Assembly: GCA_947623455.1 (NCBI GenBank)
Contig: OX392527.1
Coordinates: 8,180,001 to 8,244,000 of the forward strand
DNA length: 64,000 nt
Source: Mimachlamys varia
Taxonomy: Eukaryota > Mollusca > Bivalvia > Pectinida > Pectinidae
Reading direction: 5' to 3'
Both the position numbers and the translations under genes were made by a program. The notes under the pieces were generated by a model that was not told where the DNA came from, did no database searches, and was given only the letters and a program-made list of their open reading frames with translations. This document shows positions 27,901 through 42,900 of this stretch, piece by piece (the stretch's first letter is position 1; every line of letters begins with the position of its first letter).

Positions 27901-30900
27901 AATCCATGATTTTAAATACAAGGGGTTATGTGATGTACAGATTCAGTCTTTCAATACCTGCTTGGCCCAGCACCAGGTAGGTTTTACATATTACTTCAAA
28001 ATTATGAATGTTCTGACAATATTACAACCTACAGACAATAATTGTCTTCACTATTTAATAGCTGTTGGATCTAGCTAGCTAGTCAGACATTGAAACATGA
28101 AGGTTCCAATGTCATAATGTTGTTAAGGTAACTAACTGTAATTAGTATAACAGATATCATGTCATAGTGCTGTAAAGGTAAATAACTGTAATTAGTATAA
28201 CTGATATCATGTCATAATGTTGTTAAGTAAATAACTGTAATTAGTATAACTGAAATCATGTCATAATGTTGTTAAGGTAACTAACTGTAATTAGTATACC
28301 ATATATCATGTCATAATGCTGTTAAGTAAATAACTGTAATTCGTATAACTGGTATCATGTCATAATGTTGTTAAGTAAATAACTGTAATTAGTATAACTG
28401 AAATCATGTCATAATGTTGTTAAGGTACAGTGTAACTAACTGTAATTAGTATAACTGATATCATGTCATAATGTTGTTAAGTAAATAATTGTAATTAGTA
28501 TAACTGAAATCATGTCATAATGTTGTTAAGTAAATAACTGTAATTAGTATAACTGGTATCATGTCATAATGTTGTTAAGGTAACTTACTGTAATTAGTAT
28601 AACTGGTATCATGTCATAATGTTGTTAAGTAAATAATTGTAATTAGTATAACAGAAATCATGTCATAATGTTGTTAAAGTAACTTTCTGTAATTAGTATA
28701 ACTGGTATCATGTCATAAATGATAATGTTGTAAATTTAACTAATAAACAGTAACTAGTATAACCGATATGAAGTCATAGTGTTGTAAACCTAACTAAGGT
28801 ACCCCTCTACAAAATGGTAGTTCCAAACATACATCAATCCACATTCGTTTAAAATACATTGTATAAACTTCAAGTAAGGAATAGTTTTGTTTTCAATAAA
28901 TCATATTAACATTAGCATTCATTGCACCCCCCCCCCTTCCCTGGGGGGCTAAGTCAACAAAGGACAATTAGGCTTACATGGTTTAAGTAACGTTTCCTCT
29001 AAAAGTACCAGCATAGACATATTTGAAATGGTGACATGTTTCTTAAAAATAAAAACCTTTTATTCATTTAATTTTACAAGTATGAAACAAGTTTTTAACT
29101 TATATTAATAATTTTTACTACCTGGCAGTTTTAATTTTGACACATGAGGTGTGGTCATATGAACAAATTTACAAATTATGTTTGCTCTTCTCCCTGTACA
29201 ATTGGAATAAATTTAAAAACAAAAAGGAAGGTATGAAGTTAAAAATGCAGTGTCTAATCTGCTAAGTAAAAGCTTATATTGGATGTAGACAAAACGAATG
29301 GTTCAATATCCATGTATAATAAAGGATCAGAGATTGTTTTAGGACTCACACAACTAAATCAGCCTATCACGAAGTGTTTCATACGTTTGTAGTCCCTACT
29401 GAAAATTTGTTCCGGCTAAGTACAGTGATTCTGAGTAATTTAAATAGGTAATTGTTGACCTATTCTGCATTGAATGATATCTGTAGATATTTAACTTTAC
29501 AAAAATATATACTTTTGGTTGATTTCGATATGTGATGGCGGATTGATATGGGGTCAAAAGTCAGAGGGTGTTCCCGTCCCATTTCACTGGTTTGACATGT
29601 AAATTTCCGGTTGTCCGAAGCAGACGCCTGTAGCAAGCTAATATGCCAGTAAACTCCTCATTAAATGCCCCTTGAAGCCTTTGTCATGTATGTATCTGTG
29701 AATTTAGGCAGTTTTCACAAGTGTTGTACTTCAAATATTAAAGTTATTAGCTCGAAAGCTTAGTAATAACATATAGTAAATTGTTTAGTTGTGTGAGTCC
29801 TTTATCAAATCTAAGATTCCATTTCTTACGTATGTCTCACCACTAGGTATCAACAATCTTTTTAAATTTTTAAAGTTTCAAATTACATCCAAAAGCTTCT
29901 TGATGAAATGTTTAATTTATAATCAAAGTCATCAATACCTAACTATAAGGACTTATACCCGGTATTTGGTAATACCCCGTAATAAAATTGTGTGAATTAT
30001 ACCTATTTTGTACAAGTTACATGCATGTTAGCAGCGACGTCTACACTTAGCATTCATTGCACAACTTGTGTTGAATTAGCAGCGACATCTTCACTTAGCA
30101 TTCATTGCACAACTTGTGTTGAATTAGCAGCGACATCTTCACTTAGCATTCATTGCACAACTTGTGTTGAATTAGCAGTGATGTATACACTCAGTATTCA
30201 TTACACAACTTATTTAGAATCAGCAGTGATGTATACACTCAATATTCATTGTACATCTTAGTTAGAATTAGCAGCGACATCTTCGCTTATAAAGATAACC
30301 AAATTGTCCTATGCATTAGAATGAATACCATAATTACTATTTAATTGCCATCGTAGGATAAGGTAGTACAGTTTCAGTATAAGCAAGATAAAATGATAAA
30401 ATTTCTACTGTTTTTGAATAAGATAACCATGTGACGGCACTATAGGAATCCTTAATATAATATAAACTTTATTTATTTTACAACAATTATCAAATTTATA
30501 TAAATCACTTTTGTTGGCCCGGATCTTAGCGCGCAAGAGTCTTATTGAATCGTTGTAGTATGAGGTAAGTCTGATCAGCATTGGCTTTCACAATCCAGGT
30601 CTAAATGACTGATATAAAGTCTGATACTCGGTGTGATCTATCGTTGGAAGAGAAAATAAAAAATGGCTGAAGTTTAACTGATGTAGCTCTAGGGGTTGTC
30701 TCCCTTTAGTCATTGATTTGGTTAATGTCACTTGGGGAGTGTGTGTAAACATTATACATTTTGAGTCCTTTATGTTGTTTACTGCGGCAATATTTTATAG
30801 GTTTGTTATGACACATATGGTAGCCTATAGTCTTTAAGCCAATATTTATTTTACACTAGTTGATCCTGTAGGTTAATTAATCTGTAGTGTACAAATCCTG

Positions 30901-33900
30901 AGTGTTTTACAGAGACCAATGTTGCAGCAATAAGCTTTTATCTTACATTGCATATCATACCAGCAAGGCAGCAACCATACGACCTCAAATGGTTTTTGAA
31001 GAGCTAATAGAAATAATTTTTAATAAAAAAACAAATGTTTTGTGATTCTACATCTTTAATCGGTGTGTGACACTCTCCCATTGGACACAGGATTATCTGT
31101 CCTGGACATCCTGGGGGTGTGACACTCTCCCAATGGACACAGGTTTATCTGTCCTGGACATTCTGGGTGTGTGGCACTCTCCCATTGGACACAGGTTTAT
31201 CTGTCCTGGACATCCTGGGGATGTGACACTCTCCCATTGGACACAGGTTTACTGTCCTGGACATCCTGGGGGTGTGACACTCTCCCATTGGACACAGGTT
31301 TATCTGTCCTGGACATCCTAGGGGTGTGACACTCTCCCATTGGACACAGGTTTATCTGTCCTGGACATTCTGGGGGTGTGGCACTCTCCCATTGGACACA
31401 GGTTTATCTGTCCTGGACATCCTGGGGGTGTGACACCCTCCCATTGGACACAGGTTTATCTGTCCTGGACATCCTGGGGATGTGACACTCTCCCATTGGA
31501 CACAGGTTTATCTGTCCTGGACATCCTAGGGGTGTGACACTCTCCCATTGGACACAGGTTTATCTGACCTGAACATCCTGGGGGTGTGACACTCTCCCAT
31601 TGGACACAGGTATGTCTGTCCTGGACATCCTTGGGGTGTGACACTCTCCCATTGGACACATGTTTATCTGTCCTGGACATTCTGGGGATGTGACACTCTC
31701 CCATTGGACACAGGTTTATCTGTCCTGGACATTCTGGGGGTGTGACACTCTACCACTGGACACAGGTTTATCTGTCCTGGACATCCTGGGGATGTGACAC
31801 TCTCCCATTGGACACAGGTTTATCTGTCCTGGACATCCTGGGGATGTGACACTCTCCCATTGGACACAGGTTTATCTGTCCTGAACATCCTGGGGGTGTG
31901 ACACTCTCCCACTGGACACAGGTTTATCTGTCCTGGACATCCTGGGGGTGTGACACTCTCCCATTGGACACAGGTTTATCTGTCCTGGACATCCTGGGGG
32001 TGTGACACTCTCCCATTGGACACAGGTTTATCTGTCCTGGACATCCTGGGGGTGTGACACTCTCCCATTGGACACAGGTTTATCTGTCCTGGACATCCTG
32101 GGGGTGTGACACTCTCCCATTGGACACAGGTTTATCTGTCCTGGACATCCTGGGGGTGTGACACTTTCCCATTGGACACAGGTTTATCTGTCCTGGACAT
32201 CCTGGGGGTGTGACACTCTCCCATTGGACACAGGTTTATCTGTCCTGGACATCCTGGGGGTGTGACACTCTCCCATTGGACACAGGTATGTCTGTCCTAG
32301 ACATCCTGGGGGTGTGACACTCTCCCATTGGACACAGGTTTATCTGTCCTGGACCTCCTGGGGATGTGACACTCTCCCATTGGACACAGGTTTATCTGTC
32401 CTGGACATCCTGGGGGTGTGACACTCTCCCATTGGACACAGGTTTATCTGTCCTGGACATCCTGGGGGTGTGACACTCTCCCATTGGACACAGGTTTATC
32501 TGTCCTGGACATCCTGGGGGTGTGACACTCTCCCATTAGAAACACAGGTTTATCTGTCCTGGACATCCTGGGGGTGTGACACTCTCCCATTGGACACAGG
32601 TTTATCTGTCCTGGACATCCTGGGGGTGTGACACTCTCCCATTGGACACAGGTATGTCTGTACTGGACATTCTGAGTGTGTGACACTCTCCCATTGGACA
32701 CAGGTATATCTGTCCTGGACATCCTGGGGGTGTGACACTCTCCCATTGGACACAGGTTTATCTGTCCTGGACATCCTAGGGATGTGACACTCTCCCATTG
32801 GACACAGGTATGTCTGTCCTGGACATTCTGAGTGTGTGACACTCTCCCATTGGACACAGGTTTATCTGTCCTGGACATCCTAGGGGTGTGACACTCTCCC
32901 ATTGGACACAGGTATGTCTGTACTGGACATTCTGAGTGTGTGACACTCTCCCATTGGACACAGGTTTATCTGTCCTGAACATCCTGGGGGTGTGACACTC
33001 TCCCATTGGACACAGGTTTATCTGTCCTGGACATCCTAGGGATGTGATACTCTCCCATTGGACACAGGTTTATCTGTCCTGGACATCCTGGGGATGTGAC
33101 ACTCTCCCATTGGACACAGGTATGTCTGTCCTGGACATCCTGGGGGTGTGACACTCTCCCATTGGACACAGGTTTATCTGTCCTGGACATTCTGGGGATG
33201 TGACACTCTCCCATTAGAAACACAGGTTTATCTGTCCTGGACATCCTGGGGGTGTGACACTCTCCCATTGGAAATAGGTTTATCTGTCCTGGACATTCTG
33301 GGGATGTGACACTCTCCCATTGGACACAGGTTTATCTGTCCTGGACATTCTGGGGGTGTGACACTCTCCCATTGGACACAGGTTTATCTGTCCTGGACAT
33401 CCTGGGGATGTGACACTCTCCCATTGGACACAGGTTTATCTGTCCTGGACATCCTGGGGGTGTGACACTCTCCCATTGGACACAGGTTTATCTGTCCTGG
33501 ACATCCTGGGGATGTGACACTCTCCCATTGGACACAGGTTTATCTGTCCTGGACATCCTGGGGGTGTGACACTCTCCCATTGGACACAGGTTTATCTGTC
33601 CTGGACATCCTGGGGATGTGACACTCTCCCATTGGACACAGGTTTATCTGTCCTGGACATCCTGGGGATGTGACACTCTCCCATTGGACACAGGTTTATC
33701 TGACCTGAACATCCTGGGGGTGTGACACTCTCCCATTGGACACAGGTATGTCTGTCCTGGACATCCTTGGGGTGTGACACTCTCCCCTTGGACACATGTT
33801 TATCTGTCCTGGACATTCTGGGGATGTGACACTCTCCCATTGGACACAGATTTATCTGTCCTGGACATTCTGGGGGTGAGACACTCTCCCACTGGACACA

Positions 33901-36900
33901 GGTTTATCTGTCCTGGACATCCTGGGGATGTGACACTCTCCCATTGGACACAGGTTTATCTGTCCTGGACATCCTGGGGATGTGACACTCTCCCATTGGA
34001 CACAGGTTTATCTGTCCTGAACATCCTGGGGGTGTGACACTCTCCCACTGGACACAGGTTTATCTGTCCTGGACATCCTGGGGGTGTGACACTCTCCCAT
34101 TGGACACAGGTTTATCTGTCCTGGACATCCTGGGGGTGTGACACTCTCCCATTGGACACAGGTTTATCTGTCCTGGACATCCTGGGGGTGTGACACTCTC
34201 CCATTGGACACAGGTTTATCTGTCCTGGACATCCTGGGGGTGTGACACTCTCCCATTGGACACAGGTTTATCTGTCCTGGACATCCTTGGGGTGTGACAC
34301 TCTCCCATTGGACACAGGTTTATCTGTCCTGGACATCCTGGGGGTGTGACACTCTCCCATTGGACACAGGTTTATCTGTCCTGGACATCCTGGGGGTGTG
34401 ACACTCTCCCATTGGACACAGGTTTATCTGTCCTAGACATCCTGGGGGTGTGACACTCTCCCATTGGACACAGGTTTATCTGTCCTGGACCTCCTGGGGG
34501 TGTGACACTCTCCCATTGGACACAGGTTTATCTGTCCTGGACATCCTGGGGGTGTGACACTCTCCCATTGGACACAGGTTTATCTGTCCTGGACATCCTG
34601 GGGGTGTGACACTCTCCCATTGGACACAGGTTTATCTGTCCTGGACATCCTGGGGGTGTGACACTCTCCCATTAGAAACACAGGTTTATCTGTCCTGGAC
34701 ATCCTGGGGGTGTGACACTCTCCCATTGGACACAGGTTTATCTGTCCTGGACATCCTGGGGGTGTGACACTCTCCCATTGGACACAGGTTTATCTGTCCT
34801 GGACATCCTGGGGGTGTGACACTCTCCCATTGGACACAGGTTTATCTGTCCTGGACATCCTGGGGATGTGACACTCTCCCATTGGACACAGGTATGTCTG
34901 TCCTGGACATTCTGAGTGTGTGACACTCTCCCATTGGACACAGGTTTATCTGTCCTGGACATCCTAGGGGTGTGACACTCTCCCATTGGACACAGGTATG
35001 TCTGTACTGGACATTCTGAGTGTGTGACACTCTCCCATTGGACACAGGTTTATCTGTCCTGAACATCCTGGGGGTGTGACACTCTCCCATTGGACACAGG
35101 TTTATCTGTCCTGGACATCCTAGGGATGTGATACTCTCCCATTGGACACAGGTTTATCTGTCCTGGACATCCTGGGGATGTGACACTCTCGCATTGGACA
35201 CAGGTATGTCTGTCCTGGACATCCTGGGGGTGTGACACTCTCCCATTGGACACAGGTTTATCTGTCCAGGACATTCTGGGGATGTGACACTCTCCCATTA
35301 GAAACACAGGTTTATCTGTCCTGGACATCCTGGGGGTGTGACACTCTCCCATTGGACATAGGTTTATCTGTCCTGGACATTCTGGGGATGTGACACTCTC
35401 CCATTGGACACAGGTTTATCTGTCCTGGACATTCTGGGGGTGTGACACTCTCCCATTGGACACAGGTTTATCTGTCCTGGACATCCTGGGGATGTGACAC
35501 TCTCCCATTGGACACAGGTTTATCTGTCCTGGACATCCTGGGGGTGTGACACTCTCCCATTGGACACAGGTTTATCTGTCCTGGACATCCTGGGGATGTG
35601 ACACTCTCCCATTGGACACAGGTTTATCTGTCCTGGACATCCTGGGGGTGTGACACTCTCCCATTGGACACAGGTTTATCTGTCCTGGACATCCTGGGGA
35701 TGTGACACTCTCCCATTGGACACAGGTTTATCTGTCCTGGACATCCTGGGGATGTGACACTCTCCCATTGGACACAGGTTTATCTGACCTGAACATCCTG
35801 GGGGTGTGACACTCTCCCATTGGACACAGGTATGTCTGTCCTGGACATCCTTGGGGTGTGACACTCTCCCCTTGGACACATGTTTATCTGTCCTGGACAT
35901 TCTGGGGATGTGACACTCTCCCATTGGACACAGATTTATCTGTCCTGGACATTCTGGGGGTGAGACACTCTCCCACTGGACACAGGTTTATCTGTCCTGG
36001 ACATCCTGGGGATGTGACACTCTCCCATTGGACACAGGTTTATCTGTCCTGGACATCCTGGGGATGTGACACTCTCCCATTGGACACAGGTTTATCTGTC
36101 CTGAACATCCTGGGGGTGTGACACTCTCCCACTGGACACAGGTTTATCTGTCCTGGACATCCTGGGGGTGTGACACTCTCCCATTGGACACAGGTTTATC
36201 TGTCCTGGACATCCTGGGGGTGTGACACTCTCCCATTGGACACAGGTTTATCTGTCCTGGACATCCTGGGGGTGTGACACTCTCCCATTGGACACAGGTT
36301 TATCTGTCCTGGACATCCTGGGGGTGTGACACTCTCCCATTGGACACAGGTTTATCTGTCCTGGACATCCTGGGGGTGTGACACTCTCCCATTGGACACA
36401 GGTTTATCTGTCCTGGACATCCTGGGGGTGTGACACTCTCCCATTGGACACAGGTTTATCTGTCCTGGACATCCTGGGGGTGTGACACTCTCCCATTGGA
36501 CACAGGTTTATCTGTCCTAGACATCCTGGGGGTGTGACACTCTCCCATTGGACACAGGTTTATCTGTCCTGGACCTCCTGGGGGTGTGACACTCTCCCAT
36601 TGGACACAGGTTTATCTGTCCTGGACATCCTGGGGGTGTGACACTCTCCCATTGGACACAGGTTTATCTGTCCTGGACATCCTGGGGGTGTGACACTCTC
36701 CCATTGGACACAGGTTTATCTGTCCTGGACATCCTGGGGGTGTGACACTCTCCCATTAGAAACACAGGTTTATCTGTCCTGGACATCCTGGGGGTGTGAC
36801 ACTCTCCCATTGGACACAGGTTTATCTGTCCTGGACATCCTGGGGGTGTGACACTCTCCCATTGGACACAGGTTTATCTGTCCTGGACATCCTGGGGGTG

Positions 36901-39900
36901 TGACACTCTCCCATTGGACACAGGTTTATCTGTCCTGGACATCCTGGGGATGTGACACTCTCCCATTGGACACAGGTATGTCTGTCCTGGACATTCTGAG
37001 TGTGTGACACTCTCCCATTGGACACAGGTTTATCTGTCCTGGACATCCTAGGGGTGTGACACTCTCCCATTGGACACAGGTATGTCTGTACTGGACATTC
37101 TGAGTGTGTGACACTCTCCCATTGGACACAGGTTTATCTGTCCTGAACATCCTGGGGGTGTGACACTCTCCCATTGGACACAGGTTTATCTGTCCTGGAC
37201 ATCCTAGGGATGTGATACTCTCCCATTGGACACAGGTTTATCTGTCCTGGACATCCTGGGGATGTGACACTCTCGCATTGGACACAGGTATGTCTGTCCT
37301 GGACATCCTGGGGGTGTGACACTCTCCCATTGGACACAGGTTTATCTGTCCAGGACATTCTGGGGATGTGACACTCTCCCATTAGAAACACAGGTTTATC
37401 TGTCCTGGACATCCTGGGGGTGTGACACTCTCCCATTGGACATAGGTTTATCTGTCCTGGACATTCTGGGGATGTGACACTCTCCCATTGGACACAGGTT
37501 TATCTGTCCTGGACATTCTGGGGGTGTGACACTCTCCCATTGGACACAGGTTTATCTGTCCTGGACATCCTGGGGATGTGACACTCTCCCATTGGACACA
37601 GGTTTATCTGTCCTGGACATCCTGGGGGTGTGACACTCTCCCATTGGACACAGGTTTATCTGTCCTGGACATCCTGGGGATGTGACACTCTCCCATTGGA
37701 CACAGGTTTATCTGTCCTGGACATCCTGGGGGTGTGACACTCTCCCATTGGACACAGGTTTATCTGTCCTGGACATCCTGGGGATGTGACACTCTCCCAT
37801 TGGACACAGGTTTATCTGTCCTGGACATCCTGGGGATGTGACACTCTCCCATTGGACACAGGTTTATCTGACCTGAACATCCTGGGGGTGTGACACTCTC
37901 CCATTGGACACAGGTATGTCTGTCCTGGACATCCTTGGGGTGTGACACTCTCCCCTTGGACACATGTTTATCTGTCCTGGACATTCTGGGGATGTGACAC
38001 TCTCCCATTGGACACAGATTTATCTGTCCTGGACATTCTGGGGGTGAGACACTCTCCCACTGGACACAGGTTTATCTGTCCTGGACATCCTGGGGATGTG
38101 ACACTCTCCCATTGGACACAGGTTTATCTGTCCTGGACATCCTGGGGATGTGACACTCTCCCATTGGACACAGGTTTATCTGTCCTGAACATCCTGGGGG
38201 TGTGACACTCTCCCACTGGACACAGGTTTATCTGTCCTGGACATCCTGGGGGTGTGACACTCTCCCATTGGACACAGGTTTATCTGTCCTGGACATCCTG
38301 GGGGTGTGACACTCTCCCATTGGACACAGGTTTATCTGTCCTGGACATCCTGGGGGTGTGACACTCTCCCATTGGACACAGGTTTATCTGTCCTGGACAT
38401 CCTGGGGGTGTGACACTCTCCCATTGGACACAGGTTTATCTGTCCTGGACATCCTGGGGGTGTGACACTCTCCCATTGGACACAGGTTTATCTGTCCTGG
38501 ACATCCTGGGGGTGTGACACTCTCCCATTGGACACAGGTTTATCTGTCCTGGACATCCTGGGGGTGTGACACTCTCCCATTGGACACAGGTTTATCTGTC
38601 CTAGACATCCTGGGGGTGTGACACTCTCCCATTGGACACAGGTTTATCTGTCCTGGACATCCTGGGGGTGTGACACTCTCCCATTGGACACAGGTTTATC
38701 TGTCCTGGACATCCTGGGGGTGTGACACTCTCCCATTGGACACAGGTTTATCTGTCCTGGACATCCTGGGGGTGTGACACTCTCCCATTGGACACAGGTT
38801 TATCTGTCCTAGACATCCTGGGGGTGTGACACTCTCCCATTGGACACAGGTTTATCTGTCCTGGACATCCTGGGGGTGTGACACTCTCCCATTGGACACA
38901 GGTATGTCTGTCCTAGACATCCTGGGGGTGTGACACTCTCCCATTGGACACAGGTATATCTGTCCTGGACCTCCTGGGGGTGTGACACTCTCCCATTGGA
39001 CACAGGTTTATCTGTCCTGGACATCCTGGGGGTGTGACACTCTCCCATTGGACACAGGTTTATCTGTCCTGGACATCCTGGGGGTGTGACACTCTCCCAT
39101 TGGACACAGGTTTATCTGTCCTGGACATCCTGGGGGTGTGACACTCTCCCATTAGAAACACAGGTTTATCTGTCCTGGACATCCTGGGGGTGTGACACTC
39201 TCCCATTGGACACAGGTTTATCTGTCCTGGACATCCTGGGGGTGTGACACTCTCCCATTGGACACAGGTATGTCTGTACTGGACATTTTGAGTGTGTGAC
39301 ACTCTCCCATTGGACACAGGTATATCTGTCCTGGACATCCTGGAGGTGTGACACTCTCCCATTGGACACAGGTTTATCTGTCCTGGACATCCTAGGGATG
39401 TGACACTCTCCCATTGGACACAGGTATGTCTGTCCTGGACATTCTGAGTGTGTGACAATCTCCCATTGGACACAGGTTTATCTGTCCTGGACATCCTGGG
39501 GGTATGACACTCTCCCATTGGACACAGGTATGTCTGTACTGGACATTCTGAGTGTGTGACACTCTCCCATTGGACACAGGTTTATCTGTCCTGAACATCC
39601 TGGGGGTGTGACACTCTCCCATTGGACACAGGTTTATCTGTCCTGGACATCCTAGGGATGTGATACTCTCCCATTGGACACAGGTTTATCTGTCCTGGAC
39701 ATCCTGGGGGTGTGACACTCTCCCATTGGACACAGGTATGTCTGTCCTGGACATCCTGGGGGTGTGACACTCTCCCATTGGACACAGGTTTATCTGTCCT
39801 GGACATTCTGGGGATGTGACACTCTCCCATTAGAAACACAGGTTTATCTGTCCTGGACATCCTGGGGGTGTGACACTCTCCCATTGGACATAGGTTTATC

Positions 39901-42900
39901 TGTCCTGGACATTCTGGGGATGTGACACTCTCCCATTGGACACAGGTTTATCTGTCCTGGACATCCTGGGGATGTGACACTCTCGCATTGGACACAGGTT
40001 TATCTGTCCTGGACATCCTGGGGGTGTGACACTCTCCCATTGGACACAGGTTTATCTGTCCTGGACATCCTGGGGATGTGACACTCTCCCATTGGACACA
40101 GGTTTATCTGTCCTGGACATCCTGGGGATGTGACACTCTCCCATTGGACACAGGTTTATCTGTCCTAGACATCCTGGGGGTGTGACACTCTCCCATTGGA
40201 CACAGGTTTATCTGTCCTGAACATCCTGGGGATGTGACACTCTCCCATTGGACACAGGTTTATCTGTCCTGGACATCCTGGGGGTGAGACACTTTCCCAC
40301 TGGACACAGGTTTATCTGTCCTGGACATTCTGGGGATGTGACACTTTCCCATTGGACACAGGTATATCTGTCCTAGACATCCTGGGGGTGAGACACTTTC
40401 CCACTGGACACAAGTATTTGTTTATCTGTACTAGACATCCTAGGGTTGCTGGTTAAAGATTTCTAGTCTCCAATTGTTGTGAAATATTGCCAGTTTCAAG
40501 ATGGACACTGTACAGTGTATTGTCAAAGCAATGCTTACGGGTTTATGATGTAAACTGGATGAAAATCTGGGCTTCTAGGAATCAGTTGAACCAGTTATAC
40601 ATCTGTAACTGCATAATAATATAACTATATCAAATACTTTTGCAATGTACCAAAAGCTAGGGTCACATTGGGTATCATCAGTCATGTCCTGTTGTGATGC
40701 CAATTAAGATTCATTCTGAAGATAAATGAGCACTGGAGTGGTAGCTTACAGCCAAAAACAAACTTAACCCCCATTCCCTTTATTAGGTACAACTTGGGGT
40801 TGCTTAGTGGATCAAAAGGTGTTGAGTAATGGTCTTGTTTAAGTGGCCCTTTTTATCAAAATAATTGAAAAAATTACATACTCTTGTTAATTTCTATTTG
40901 GGATGTTGTGAAGGGCGGGTGGGGGGTGTATGGATTTAGCTGTCATGTGGGATGTCTGTCTGTTCATCCCACATTTATCCAGAAGATAGCTCAAGAATGA
41001 ACTATGCAGTAAGTCAATTTTTAGCCAACCATCATCAGATGGTGGGCTATTCAAATCGTCCACTATCTGGTGTCCGTGGGCGTCTGTGGTCATTCTGTCC
41101 GTCCGTCCTTAAACAATTGTTGTTATTACTATTTTTTGAGAAGTACTGGATGGATCATTCAGTACTGTTCTGAGCAGATATTGGGACCAGAGGAAACTCA
41201 GGCTAATTCATATACATGTCTGAAATTTCATATGTACACATTGTAGGTTCCCCTAGGTCCCTAGTTGTGCATAGTCATTTTTTGGACAGATCCGATAAAC
41301 AATATTGCCGGCAGGTGGTCATCTTGGATTTGTGGGGAAAAGTTTGTTATCACTATTTCTTGAGAAGTACAACATGTATCATTCTCAAATTTCATATGTA
41401 GGGCCCCCTTGGTGCCTTGTTGTGCATAGTCAATTTAGGACAGATCTGATAAACAATATAGCGAACATGCGGCCATCTTTGATTTTGATGGTGATAGTTT
41501 GTGATCGCTATTTCTTGAGAAGTACTCAATAGATCCTTTTCAAATTTCTTAAGCAGGTCCCGTTAGGTCTCTTATTGTGCATAGTCTAATTTTGAACTGC
41601 TTCAGGGGAAAAACATCTTGTATGTGGACTATGAAATTAAATTGTGATTATTTTTTAAGACATACAATTACAAGATTGATTTGGAATTTGGAACTGATCA
41701 GAAAAACAAAACTTCTGACAAGAGACCTTCTTTCCACTATTATCAATTTTCAAGAGAAATTCATAGAACAAAGATTGAGTGCTTAAATGACAGTTAAAAT
41801 AAGAAGGGAAAAGATCCATCTTTCTAAGAATTAATGAAAAATCATCAATGCACGTTGGGTGCGAAGATCCCTCTGGGATCTCTTGTCATCTACTATGACT
41901 GCTTTTTTGACATGTGTTAGATCTTTGACAATAAAAGCGTATTAAAGGATGAACAGGCAGTTTTGTCTAGGATGTAATAGGTTTCCTTAACAGTGTTCTT
42001 AACAATACTTATCTATAAGTCTACCAAAACATTCCTAAACTGCAGAATAATAGTTTTAAACAGGCATTCTTATTGAAAAGTTTTTAGACACCAACTAGAA
42101 CATGTTTTGGTGACTGTCCCTGTCTGTTAGATTTCAAGGGTCAAATGCTAGCAAACTGGAGATCTCCAATTTGCTGACTTTTCTCAAACTGGAGATTGCG
42201 TGTGACGACATTTTACTGAACACGGTGCATTCGTCTACAAAAAAAAACATCAACCCATGTACATATTACGATTAATATATGCAGTTGAATAACAAGTGAA
42301 AGCAGTTGAGTAAATTACATTGAATGAAACTACTGAACAGTAAATGAAACTACTGGCTCTAGTGGTTTTTTTTGTTTTTTTGTTTTTATTCCCAAGTGAC
42401 TATCCTTGAAGTTTCCAAGACAAACTCTGAAGGCTGGTTATTCCAGTATTCACAGTCCTGGTTATAATTTTACTAGACAAAGTGTCACAGATAGTGTTGT
42501 TATCTAGAGTCCCCACTTGTCTGTTTGTATCTTCCTGATCATGTTAATGCTATTTCAGAATCTTTATTGCTGTTTGAGATAAGTCAGTCTCTGACAATTT
42601 TGCTAGGGATGGAAATCTGGCTTTCTTACCTTCCTTGTTGTTTCACTTTTATTCTCCAGATTTACTATACTTTCTACTTGTATCTCTGGCATGCTGTGGA
42701 ACAAACTAAAATCAAGCCTCCTGATCCTTCTATACAGAGTTATTGCCCTTGATATTGAGCTTATCCTCCATGCGCATTCACTGAACTGTTAATGCAGTTA
42801 CTTTTACTAGGTTGTAAAGGTGAATACATGACATCTTGGGGAGTCACGGTGTTGTGCTTTATATGGGAGTATGGCCTTCTACTCATTTCTTAAACACATT

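Noticed and set aside
31067..39884. Many 60-152-codon frames on both strands (MGECHTPRMSRTDKPVS-like)
   Set aside because: They are readings of the 52-bp satellite in successive frames, repeated at the array's own spacing.
31060..40452. CRISPR array
   Set aside because: Units are contiguous with no unique spacers, there are no cas genes, and the DNA is eukaryotic (introns, LINEs).
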